From positions 83,021,501-83,085,500 of the forward strand of contig CM075670.1 in the NCBI GenBank assembly GCA_037962975.1: 64,000 nucleotides of DNA. The letters run 5' to 3'. Source of the DNA: Clitoria ternatea (lineage: Eukaryota; Streptophyta; Magnoliopsida; Fabales; Fabaceae). The first letter of the stretch is position 1. Each line of letters starts with the position of its first letter. Positions 10,917 through 21,484 of the stretch are shown piece by piece. The position numbers and the translations under genes were made by a program. The notes under the pieces were generated by a model. That model was not told where the DNA came from. It searched no databases and saw only the letters and a program-made list of their open reading frames with translations.

Positions 10917-12250
10917 CTTATGATGTGAATGAAATCTAATGATAATTGGTAATGATCGAGAATGATGAAAATATTAAAATCCACTAAGTAATAGTGGTGA
11001 GTTGTTGATTATGGAGTGGCATTTCAAGATGCACAGAGTGAGAATGCATTGATCTGCATTTGCATCCATGGCATATCATGCACTGTCTGTTTTGGGATGT
11101 TAGGTGTTCCAACAGGTGGGCCCAGTAGGAGGGCGGTCTGGTGCAGGGCAAAATTGTTATTGTCCCCTAGTGATTCGCTAGAGTCACGAAGCTGTCCATA
11201 GTTTGGTGACAAGGCACCCTATGTGGTGGGCCTAGTGGGTGGGCGTCTCTATGATGAGCAGGTGACCTCGATGTCCCTATGGGGCACGACTCTCTCGATG
11301 TGTGTTCAGGAAGGGCCTGTAGCACTTTTGGCAAGTGAGGCCATGTTGTTGATCCATAAATCATGGGGTGACTAGTGCTACATATGGGCGATTACGGTTT
11401 GATACCAATAAAAGATGGTGTTATACATGCAAATTAAGAGTTAAATGTATATATTTACTACTGCATTAGGGGCATAGTAGCACACCTATGCTTGACCCAC
11501 ATGTTATATGATGTTGTTCCCACAGTCGGATTCGCGATTTGATAATAATTCCTTTATGCATATGCATTATCTATAAGAGCATTTGCATACAGCCAGAAAT
11601 ATACCGAGTTTTGATAGCCCATGGTGGCGATGGATGATTAATAAGTGAAAAGAAAGAAATTTGTGGTACTAACCTTAAATAGATAGTTGTGCTTGAGGAG
11701 ATCATTATTGATTTTATATGTAATGTATATGCGTTGGTTTGTATGTGTTATGGTTCAAATGATTGATGATGAACTATGTGACATGATATTAAGTGTGGTT
11801 GGATCGTATGGTTCCATTGAGGAACATATGTTGTGGACATGCATATATGTATTATCATAATGTATGATATTGATTCATTTGGTATATGTTACTTACCTCC
11901 TAGTTGTCATTTTAAAGATTGATATAGGTATGTTTGGAGCCCTACTTTTTTGGAGGTTGAGCTTGGAGAAGGTAAATATGGAAGGAAGCCCTTGTGCCTT
12001 GGTCGACAAATGTGTTTGTGGAAAGCACAATTCATATATATATATTTATATATATATATATATATGTTTTGTATATGACAAATCAAGTAGTGATGGATAT
12101 ATATATTTTTGGGGTTCATATGTGAAAATTAGACCTTGGTGTTTTAAAGGCTAATTTTTGGTTATGACCTTAACAATGGATGATGACAATTGTGATACTT
12201 GATTTTATGCCACATTGATGAATGAATGAAGAGGTTACGAGGATTATGAT
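10917..12250 (+). mobile_element. LTR of element B, segment 2 of 3
   Basis: This is the continuation of the element B LTR between the copia-like solo LTR and element E2. It contains a TATA-repeat stretch near 12035-12065 and no coding capacity. Its last five bases ATGAT are the left target duplication of E2, and the LTR resumes at 23832. Confidence 0.65.
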
Positions 12251-12764
12251 TATAACATTCTTATTTTTAAAATAAATTCTCAATAATACAATAAATTTTT
12301 CGTAAATGATTTACATTTCAAAACAGAATCTGTATTAAATAATACACTGTTATTTTTACAACAGCCGACCGGCCCATTTAAATATACAAATAAATATAAC
12401 CACTCGGTATACACAGGAGCCGGCCAAGGCTTCTACGAAATAACTATGTGCACTATGTACAATAAATATAAATACATAATGCTCCAAATGGCGAGTGACT
12501 TCATCTATCATTGTTGTGTCCTATGTCCACTGTAAAAATCACAATAGGAGTGAGCATAAATATGTCAAATGATAGTTATTGAATCAGATTAAAAGTCCAA
12601 TTCATAACTATATATAAAACACAACCGAACCATACAAACTCATCATAAATAGCATGTTATTCTCAATAACATCTATATATCAGTGCATACACATGCTCAA
12701 TCAAATAGATCCATTATTAAGTCTTTTAATTTGTGTTGCAACACTAGCTCCCAGAGCCATAACT

Positions 12765-12941
12765 CAGCTCTCAGCTGATCCGGCCGTTTTATTGGTACCA
12801 AACCGTTTGCACCCTTATGTGACACCATCACTCTCAGTGACAACGGTAGTGCCACGGGCTAAAACCCCGAGCCCCGCTCAAGAGGTTGCCTTGAGTCCCA
12901 CCCAAGGTCTTTTGTCTTTTGCCTTAAGTCCCACCCAAGGT
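12765..12941. repeat. Mini-hairpin array in E2 LTR (CYC loop)
   Basis: Units seen are CAGCT-CTC-AGCTG (12765), TCACT-CTC-AGTGA (12828), GAGC-CCC-GCTC (12869), CCTTGAGT-CCC-ACCCAAGG (12889, one arm mismatch) and CCTTAAGT-CCC-ACCCAAGG (about 12923, two mismatches). This is the same loop class as element A's LTR, with partly different arms. The right LTR carries the counterpart at about 20640-20760, continuing after the solo LTR insertion at 21979. Confidence 0.8.
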
Positions 12942-13151
12942 ATTTTGTGGAATCCTTGAAACTACATCATATTTCATATTCATTCATCACACAAGCATCT
13001 CATGCATTTGTATATCATCAAAAATTCATGAAAATCATTCTCATCATCAGTCACATATATTCTATAGCATCTCATGCATAGAATTTATCACAAACACGTA
13101 AATCATAAATATATACAATCATATCTCATATGAATTCAATATCATTAATAT

Positions 13152-13893
13152 TGATCTGTCCTGAACCGGGGTCGAGAGATCCGGTGTAGGGCCAGTCACA
13201 AAAGTCTAAGATTGAATAGGATTAAATACCGGTTATGCTGGTATCCGGTCTGAATATCCAGAGTTCCAATATGAAGAAAGCAGTCTCGGAGTCCTGGAGG
13301 TCCTTCACACCGTCCTCACGTATTGATGTGGGTGAAAGGTGGTGTCACCTGTGAAGATTCTCTGACGCTTAAGTCAGTAATAGTATTCCAAGTGAGGAAT
13401 GTTTTAAAATAGTAATTGTAAGTAATGAAGAAGAAGTTCTGCTCTTCATAAATGAAGAGAGTTAATATACCTGATTGGCTCGATTTACGAGGACTTGCTA
13501 GTGGGAACCACTAACATCAATTATTAAATAAATTATTATTTAATGTACACTTGCCAGTATGATTGAGTCAAGTGGCTATTTTATATTGAGCGTAGAGATA
13601 GTAGGACTAGTCTTAGGGAACAAGTTGATTATTTCCAGGAGTAGATTATGGCTCGTAGTGTGGAAAATGGAACCTTTATCCTTGTCCCTGTAGCGATGCC
13701 CTTTGTCTTCCGTATAGTGATATACGTGTTATCCGATGTGCATGAAGTTATCCTGGATAACCGATATAGGGAGAATGCCTAATATGGATTTAGAGTCCGG
13801 ATGTATACCAATGACATCGGTAACATGTTGGATAACTGATAAAGACGTTGAAATATATCTTGTAGAACGGATACCGGTATCGAGACTGGATCA
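13152..13893 (-). mobile_element. Tat-like solo LTR (742 bp) inside E2's left LTR
   Basis: The insertion is absent from the right LTR, where ATTAATAT joins GAATGG directly. It starts TGATCTGTCC and ends CTGGATCA, giving TGATC/GATCA inverted termini. It is flanked by AATAT on the left and AACAT (13894-13898) on the right, a duplication with one mismatch. In minus sense it contains a GCTTAAGTCAGT/CACAGGTGACACC block resembling the LTR of the Tat-like element at 45021 and 60153-60432, whose termini are TGATCT/AGATCA. No internal sequence is present. Confidence 0.7.
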
Positions 13894-14559
13894 AACATGA
13901 ATGGAAGATATGAAAACATAAAATATGTTATTCAATCAGGGTCTTAATAACGATTCATGCACAAAACATATATTCATCATATCAATATCACCCCACATCC
14001 ATTCATATACTATTCATTTGAAATGTAACACTCCCCCTACCTGGAAATAAGAGTTCTAGCAGCTTTTCAAACGATATCCTAGTCACTGCTCACGAATTCT
14101 GACTGGAATTGTAGTTCTGAATTAGTTCAGAGCTTCCTTCATGAAGAAAAGACATGAAGATTGGTTTTCTTCTTTGTTTGTTAATTTTCCAGTAAAGATT
14201 GGAAAGAAAGGATAGAAGTAATATGTTGCACTCCCAAAGTTTCTAACTGATTCAACAGTAGTTGATATATATATATATCGTTCATGCAAAAGAGACGTGA
14301 ACGATAGGAAAAAGTCTGACACACGTATCTTAAATGATAAGGAGGGAATAAGATATTTAATAAAAGGGAACAGCATATCAGAGGGGGTCCCATACTTAGA
14401 AAAATATCTTAAAGGAGAATCTACTAGAATGTAGAAGAACATAGTAATGTGGAAAGCATCCATAATTAAAATAATTATTAATTCCGACTCGGTTTCAGTA
14501 TTCTGGAACATCTTTCCAAGAAGATTCATCACAGCCTTTGTCCGTTCAGAATTCCTTTA

Positions 14560-15470
14560 TTCGGAGGAAATTCACTTGGAAAGGTTTCATCGAATGAAAC
14601 ATTTAGTTTTCCTTCCTCGGAAATGTCCCACACGGAAATATCTCATTCAAACTTCTCACTCAGATATATTTTTTCCCGAGTCAAGCCTTCACTTGCGTCA
14701 CTCGGAAGTCTTTTATCTAAAAAGATCACTCGGAGTTTGAAGACAATCCTCTCTCGGAAATCTTTCCTTTCGAAAGGACCACTCAGGGTCAAAGATAGTC
14801 TTGAAGATCAATTCGAGCACAAGCTCTCAGAAACTCTGAATATGGACCCGAGTATGAATTAAATGAATTCATCACTCGGAAATTTACTTCATTCGGAATT
14901 ATTCACTCAGAATATACTCATTTGAAGTTGAAATCTTTCTGTCCAGAAGCACCTTTTTTTTTGAAAAAGATTCACTCGGTTTATCCTAATCGGTGTTACA
15001 CCACACAGATATTAGAAATTTCTCACTTGACACTTTCCCACTTGGAACGTCTCACTCGGTGCCATCTCTCTCAGAGACACTTCACTTGGAAAGTCATACA
15101 ACTCGAAGATACTCCACTCGGTCACTATTCAAAAATATCTGCTCATGAAGTACTTATCCGAAATCAAAGCTTCTCTTCTTTCAGAAGTACTTCTCTCGGA
15201 ACAACACATTCGGAAACGTTTCACTCAGATTTTGCCTTATTCTAATAGTGTCTCATTCGGACATAGTTTTCTTAACTCAGAAATGATTCTCTTAATGATG
15301 TTTCACTCGGAAACATCTTAACTTCACTTAGAAGTACTTTTCTCAGTCTTATTTCACTCGGAATCATACCATTTTCACTCGGAATGTCTTATTTTAAACA
15401 GTATTTACTCGAAATTTCATTCGGAAATTCTCCATTAAACCTTAATAAATTATTTTTTCTAAGAATCATA
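14560..15470. repeat. Dispersed CACTCGGAA-word region in E2 LTR
   Basis: Variants of TCACTCGGAAAT, TTCGGAAGT and CTCAGAAAT recur every 15-40 bp, giving a degenerate low-order repeat. The same word dominates parts of LTRs C (51380-51800) and D (45540-45945), although the rest of those LTRs differs. All these elements are in minus orientation, so the element-sense word is TTCCGAGTG. Confidence 0.7.
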
Positions 15471-15539
15471 AATTTTGGGATGTTACATTTCTCCCTCTAC
15501 AAAAATTTCATCCTCGAAATTTAAATATATAGATATACA

Positions 15540-16940
15540 TTAATGAAATAACTTGGGATATTGTTGCCTCATAGCGTCTTCACGTTCCCAAGTATGAATG
15601 ATACATTGATCCTGCTGCCATGCAACCTTGACCAACTGCACATTCTTGCTTCTTAAGCGTTTTACCGATCGGTCCACTATACCAGTGGGCTTGGCTATAA
15701 TGGTTAGGTTTTCTCGGATTTCAACATCATCATCCGGCATCTCATGGGTAGGATCTAGCAAATACTTTCTCAATTGAAAAACATAAAATACACTGTGCAG
15801 ATTTGACAAATGAGAAGGCAACGCTATCTGATAAGCTACAGGTCCGACTCTTTTCAATATTTCATACAAACCAATATACCTCGGGCTCAATTTCTTGTTT
15901 TTCAATGCTCTCCCAATACCTTTGCTAGGAGAAACTTTCAGAAAGACTTTGTCACCGACCTAAAATTCAATCAACTTCGTCCGCTTATCATAATAACTCT
16001 TCTGACGGTCCTGGGATGCTTTCATTTTATCCTTAATCATTTGAATTTGCTCGGAGGTCTGCTGTACAATCTCTGGTCCTAACATTAAGCTCTCCCCCGA
16101 TTCCGACCAGCAAATAGGGGTTCGGCATTTCCTGCCATATAAAGCCTCATATGGAGCCATACCGATGCTACTGTGATAGCTATTATTATAAGTAAATTCA
16201 ATCAGTGGAAGGTATTTCTCCCAGCCACCACCATGCTCTAGCACACAGGACCTCAACAAGTCCTCTAAACTTTAGATAGTATGCTCGGACTGCCCATCTA
16301 TCTGAGGATGATAGGCCGAACTCAATCGGAGCTTCGAACCTAACTCCTGATGTAAACTTCCCTAAAATCGAGAAGTAAACCTTGGATCTCTATCTGACAC
16401 GATTGAAGATGGAACACCATGTAGTCGGACTATCTCACTAATATACAACTATGCTAGTCTCTGCAAGGGGTAACTCATGTTGATCGGCAAGAAGTGTGCA
16501 GACTTTGTCAATCGGTCTACAATAACCCAAATAGCATCGAGTCCACTCCGAGTCTTGGGTAATCCCATTACGAAATCCATAGCAATAGCATCCCATTTCC
16601 ACACAGGAATCTCCAAAGGTTGCAAACCACTGGACGGTTTTTGATGTTCAACCTTCGTTTTCTGACAGATTATACAGTGAGCCACGAAGTCGACCACATC
16701 CCTCTTCATTCTGAGCCACCAGAAATACAATTTCAAATTATGGTACATCTTAGTAGTACCCGGATGAATACTCAACATACTCCTATGTGCTTCATCAAGC
16801 ACCGATCGTCGTAAATCACCAGAGTCAGGTATATAAATCCAACCTTTCACTCGGTAAATGCCATCAGAACCCTCGGTTAAAAATAGGTCCTTGCCTTTAG
16901 CCTGAGTTTCTTTCATCTCGGCTAAATAAGAATCCGACAT
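15540..16940 (-). pseudogene. E2 integrase with chromodomain-like tail, decayed
   Basis: The minus-strand translation from 16940 shows the HHCC zinc-binding domain (an HPGTTKMYHNL segment, then CIICQKTK). The catalytic core follows, with the first Asp in WDAIAMDFV, the second in a DRDPRFTSRF block and the Glu in a DGQSE-type block. The YNNSYHSSIGMAPYEALYGRK segment and a tail ending REDAMRQQYPKLFH complete it. The 16940, 16259 and 15905 sub-frames are the same frame separated by stops, with at least four stops (near 16449, 16360, 16270 and 15960). A frameshift separates it from the RNase H part near 16950. Alive, it would insert element DNA; the C-terminal fold in this lineage is thought to direct integration to heterochromatin. 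Confidence 0.9.
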
Positions 16941-16968
16941 CTACTGTACATAAACAAGCTTCAAAAAT

Positions 16969-18440
16969 TCATTGGCTATTTTCAATGTACTGAGAGTTAC
17001 TTTCCGAGACAAAAGAGACATCTACATGCAGGTTCATGTCTTGGAATTGTTCAAGTAACTCCATCTCTTTAACCATCATTATTGCCATATGAATAGACTT
17101 CCGACTCAAGGCATCGGCTACAACATTTGCCTTTCCCGGGTGGTATTTCAAGTCGAAATCGTAGTCTTTTAGGAATTCAATCCACCTCCTCTGTCTCATA
17201 TTCAACTCCTTCTGGTCGAACAAATATTTCAGACTTTTATGGTCACTATACACTTCGAACTTAGAGCCATAAAGATAATGCCTCCAAATTTTTAGTGCAA
17301 AGACCACAGCTGCCAACTCCAGATCATGTGTAGGATAGTTTTGCTCGTGTGGTCGTAATTGACGTGAAACATATGCGATCACTTAGCCATTCTGCATCAG
17401 TACACATCCTAGGCCGAGTCCGGATGCATCGCAATAGACCATAAAGCTTTCCAACAGATTCGGCAATGCCAATACAGGAGTAGAAGTCAGCTTAGCCTTC
17501 AATTCTTGAAAACTCCTTTCACACTCGGAAGACCACACAAAAGGAACATTCTTCTAGGTTAGCTTGGTCAATGGCAAGGCGATTTTGGAGAATCCTTCAA
17601 TGAATCTCCGATAATAACCAGCTAAACCCATAAAACTCCTGACCTCGGTGACTGACTTAGGTCTCTCCCAAGTCATCACAGCTTCGATCTTTGAAGGATT
17701 TATCGAGACACCTTCACTGGAGATGACATGACCCAGGAATTGAATCTTGTTCATCCAGAATTCACACTTAGACAATTTGGCAAATAATTGCTTCTCCTTT
17801 AACCCTTGAAGTACCGATCGGAGATTTCTTCATGCTCCTCATGGGACTTAGAATAAATCAATATATCATCGATAAATACCACCACAAACCGATCCAAGTA
17901 AGGATGAAAAATGTTGTTCATATAGTTCATAAACACAGCCGGAGCATTAGTGACTCCGAACGGCATTACTACATATTCATAATGACCATACCGGGTCTTG
18001 AATGCCGTCTTAGGAATATCAGCAGCTTTTACTCGGATCTGGTGGTATCCCGATCGTAAATCAATCTTTGAAAAGACCGATGCACCACGTAATTGATCAA
18101 TTAAGTCGTCAATCCTAGGCAATGGGTATTTATTCTTGATGGTCAGCTTATTCAATTGTTGGTAATCAACACATAACCGTATGCTACCATCCTTTTTCTT
18201 AACGAGTAACACCGGAGTACCCCACGGTGATATACTCGGTCGGATAAATTATTTCTCTAACAACTCGTCAACTTGTTTCTTTGACTCGGCTAGTTCAATC
18301 GGAGACATTCTATAAGGAGCTCTGGAGACTGGCTCGACTCCAGGAATCAGATCAATAGAGAACTCAATTTCTCTATCAGGAGGAATACCAGGCACATCCT
18401 CCGGGAACAACTCAGGGAAATCACAAACAACAGGAATATC
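16969..18440 (-). pseudogene. E2 reverse transcriptase and RNase H, decayed
   Basis: The frame from 18212 contains reverse-transcriptase motifs in order: KKDGSIRLCVDYQQLN, PLPRIDDL, SKIDLRSGYHQI, MPFGVTNAP and the catalytic FIDDILIYSK. The thumb and connection region starting MSKCEFW is in another frame from 17775, so an indel lies around 17800-17830. RNase H follows, with YCDASGLGLGCVL-like sequence near 17430, then RQLRPHEQNY, LELAAVVFALKIW, SDHKSLKYLFDQKELNMRQRRW and ending VVADALSRK. In-frame stops occur at about 18249, 17554 and 17383, one of them where a Trp is expected. Function is lost. Confidence 0.9.
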
Positions 18441-19958
18441 TCAAATTCTAGACTCACTCTTTCCATTAACCATACAAAATAGCATAAATAGCTGAGATAT
18501 ACCTTGAATTTCATAGTCATCGACTTTTTGATTAGAAAAAATCACCCGCCGGTTCCGACAGTCAACTAGGACTTTATTGGCTGATAGCCAATCCATACCG
18601 AGAACAATGTCAAGACCTCTCAAAGGTAGACATATCAAATCAGCAATGAAATTCCTATCACCCAAAGTGAAGGATACATTTTCACATATCATGGAAGTCC
18701 ATAATTTAGCACCAGTCGGGTTAGATACATTTAATGGCTGATTCATAGCAACAACAGGTAATCTCATACGCATGACACAATCATTGGAAATAAATGAATG
18801 AGTTGCACCCGAGTCAAACACCACATCAAGAATAGTATTTCCGAGTAAACACTTACTCTGAACCAGGTCGCTGGCTTGAGCAGCCTCCTCAACAGTGGTA
18901 GCATACACTCGGCCTGCAGTTGGTGAACTAGAACTCCCAGCCCGATCATTCCTCGGCATCACAGAATTGTTACCGCGTCCACCATTGCCTCTACCTCCTT
19001 TGTTACCGTTTCCATGGCCTCGTCCTCGGAAGCCTCCACGGTTTACACTAGCATTCGATTCAGTCGGTTGTAGAAGAGGACATTTAGGATGAATGTGTCC
19101 TTTCTCATTACAGTGACAGCAAATAACTTCTTCATCTTTATCACAATTCCGAGCATAATGATTGCCACCACATCTGAAGCATTTAATGTCCCTCGGACGA
19201 CTCACCGATCGGCCACCAAAATTCACTCGGCCTCGGGATCTAGAGGATGACTCTCCTCTAACAAACTTCCTTTGCTTCTTAAAACTGATCGGTGGTAGCT
19301 TCGAAGAACTGTCCGACCTACTGCTCGATCCGGTTGAAGCTTTATCATCTTCCTCATATATTCGACATTTATTGACAAGGATCGGAAAACTTCTAATCTC
19401 CTGGTGTCAGAAAGCCTTCTTAATTTTTGGGTTCAAGCCACTCTCAAATTTGATGCATTTTGAGCCTTCAGTGCCCGACAGCTGAAAAGGAGGATAAAAC
19501 AAACAAAGCTCCTCGAATTTCGTTGCATATTCTTCAACACTCAAATTGCCTTGTCGGAGTTCCATGAATTCCAATTCCTGTTGGCTCCTGACAGTATTTG
19601 GGAAGTATTTTTCAAGGAAACATTCCTTGAAAATTTCCCAATTCAGCTCGGTTCCCATAGCTATCAGTCAGGCCTTGGTCATTCTCCACAAGTTTTTAGC
19701 TTTTTTCCGAAGCATGAAAACAGCATACTCAACCTTTTGTGCCTCTGTGCACTGCAGACTGCCAAAGATCCATTCTAAGTTCTGGATCCATGCATAGGCT
19801 TGGTCGGGCTGAAATCCTCCATGGAATTCAGTCGGTTTTCGCTTTAAGAAACAATCAATACTATGATTGTAACTCGGTTGAGGTTGGTTCTGCCTTTCTA
19901 AAATGTCAGCAACACGCTGGAAGGCAGCAGCCATTGCATCCATACCATGAGGGTCCAT
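18441..19958 (-). pseudogene. E2 gag and aspartic protease, decayed
   Basis: The frame opens at 19958 with MDPHGMDAMAAAFQRVAD and carries the retrotransposon gag domain (SVEEYATKFEELC segment). A serine/arginine-rich linker is followed by two zinc knuckles, CFRCGGNHYARNC and a second CCHC-like unit CCHCNEKGHIHPKC, and then a glycine/arginine-rich stretch. The protease has FDSGATHSF as its active site and LGMDWL downstream. The frame is continuous from gag into protease and on into the polymerase, as in single-frame Ty3 chromoviruses, but is broken by TGA stops at 19668-19670, 19407-19409 and 18441-18443. The primer-binding site lies 160 bp upstream. Confidence 0.9.
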
Positions 19959-20120
19959 TTTCTTATCTTGAAATAATCATCATACTTTAGTACCTCTCAT
20001 GGATATGAAAGCAATTATTTATAGTTGACTTCCTCAACTATAATACGTAACAACAGTGATATGATTTCACTCAATGCATAGCATTTAGTAGCTTAACCTT
20101 GGCCTTGGACTTTTCAAGTC

Positions 20121-20133
20121 TGCTCTGATACCA
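20121..20133 (-). other. Primer-binding site, tRNA-Met type (E2)
   Basis: The minus strand reads TGGTATCAGAGCA, 3 nt from the LTR edge at 20137. It is identical to the site in element A. Confidence 0.9.
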
Positions 20134-20887
20134 AAATATAACGTTCTTATTTTTAAAATAAAATTTCAATAATACAATAAATTTTTCGTAAATGATTTAT
20201 ATTTTAAAACAGAATTTGTATTAAATAATACACTATCATTTTTACAACAGCCGACCGGCCCATTTAAATATACAAATAAATATAACCACTCGGTATACAC
20301 AGGAGCCGGGCAAGGCTTCTACGAAATAACTATGTGCACTATGTACAATAAATATAAATACATAATGCTCCAAATGGCTGAGTGATTTCATCTATCATTG
20401 TTGTGTCCTATGTCCACTGTAAAAATCACAATAGGAGTGAGCATAAACATGTCAAATGATAGTTATTGAATCAGATTAAAAGTCCAATTCATAACTATAT
20501 ATAAAACACAACCGAACCATACAAACTTATTATAAACAGCATGTTATTCTTAATAACATCTATATATCAGCATACACATGCTTAATCAAATAGATCCATT
20601 ATTAAGTCTTTTAATTTGTGTTGGAACACTAGCTCCCAGAGCCATAACTCAGCTCTCAGCTGATCCGTCCGTTTTATTGGTACCAAACCGTTTGCACCCT
20701 TATGTGACACCATCACTCTCAGTGACAACGGTAGTGCCACGGGCTAAAACCCCGAGCCCCGCTCAAGAGGTTGCCTTTGTGTTTGAATGTGATAACAGGT
20801 ACAAGGATTTTGATAATGACAAAACACTCTTGAAGAAATTCTTGCAAAAACAAAGACATGGAATCAGACCCAGAAACAGTGCGAAGC

Positions 20888-21355
20888 TAATCGATTAGGA
20901 AGCCCAGTCTAATCGATTAGGGTGATTCTGTTTATGGAACAACTGCAACAGGACATAAGCTAATCGATTACAGCAATTGAAATAATCGATTAAAGAGCTA
21001 CTGGAATTACAGTAATCGATTACACACATGACATAATTGATTACCAAAATCAAAAATGGCATTAACAGCATCAGGTATAAAGGCTAATCGATTAAGGAAA
21101 TTTATCCAATCGATTAGAAGGCTACTGGAAGTAAGCTAATCGATTACCAGGACTATATAATCGATTACGTAGCTGCGAAGCCAAATTAAATGCATCAGGT
21201 ATCATCCCTAATCGATTACATGCCAAGAAATAATCGATTGGAAGCCCTCTGACTTGAAGCTAATCGATTACACATAAAGGGATAATCGATTACAGCACGA
21301 TCTGGAATGAAAAATTCAAAGTGTAATCGATTACAGCTCGAGGCGTAATCGATTA
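20888..21355 (+). repeat. Phased array of 16 AATCGATT-type palindromes, 124-bp period
   Basis: TAATCGATTA-like sites start at 20888, 20910, 20961, 20983, 21013, 21034 (degenerate AATTGATT), 21085, 21107, 21137, 21158, 21209, 21231, 21261, 21283, 21324 and 21346. Steps are 22, 51, 22, 30, 21, 51, 22, 30, 21, 51, 22, 30, 22, 41 and 22 bp. Two pairs make a 124-bp higher-order unit repeated about 3.5 times. All steps are close to 2, 3, 4 or 5 turns of B-DNA, so the sites face the same side of the helix. They lie upstream of the LTR TATA box, in the U3 enhancer position. Confidence 0.9.
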
Positions 21356-21474
21356 CGAAAGTGGGAAAACACATATTAGTGGGAAACCAGCACATGTCTC
21401 CACCATTTCTTCAGACCCCCACTATGTGCAACGGCTAGGAAGAAGAAAGGCACCCCTCAAGCTCTCAAATGGCT

Positions 21475-21484
21475 CTATAAATTC
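21475..21484 (+). promoter_or_regulatory. TATA box of copia-type solo LTR
   Basis: CTATAAATTC lies about 120 bp downstream of the palindrome array and about 490 bp before the LTR end, a plausible U3/R boundary promoter for plus-strand transcription. Confidence 0.6.

Larger units (their letters stand above)
12251..15487 (-). mobile_element. Left (3') LTR of E2
   Basis: The LTR begins TATAACATTC and ends GGGATGTTACA, followed by a pyrimidine-rich TTTCTCCCTCTAC that is the polypurine tract on the minus strand. By eye it is roughly 95 % identical to the right LTR apart from indels. It holds a 742-bp Tat-like solo LTR at 13152-13893. The segment near 14560-15470 is packed with CACTCGGAA-type words. 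A (TA) run near 14267 is shorter than the corresponding run in the right LTR (about 22612). Confidence 0.92.
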
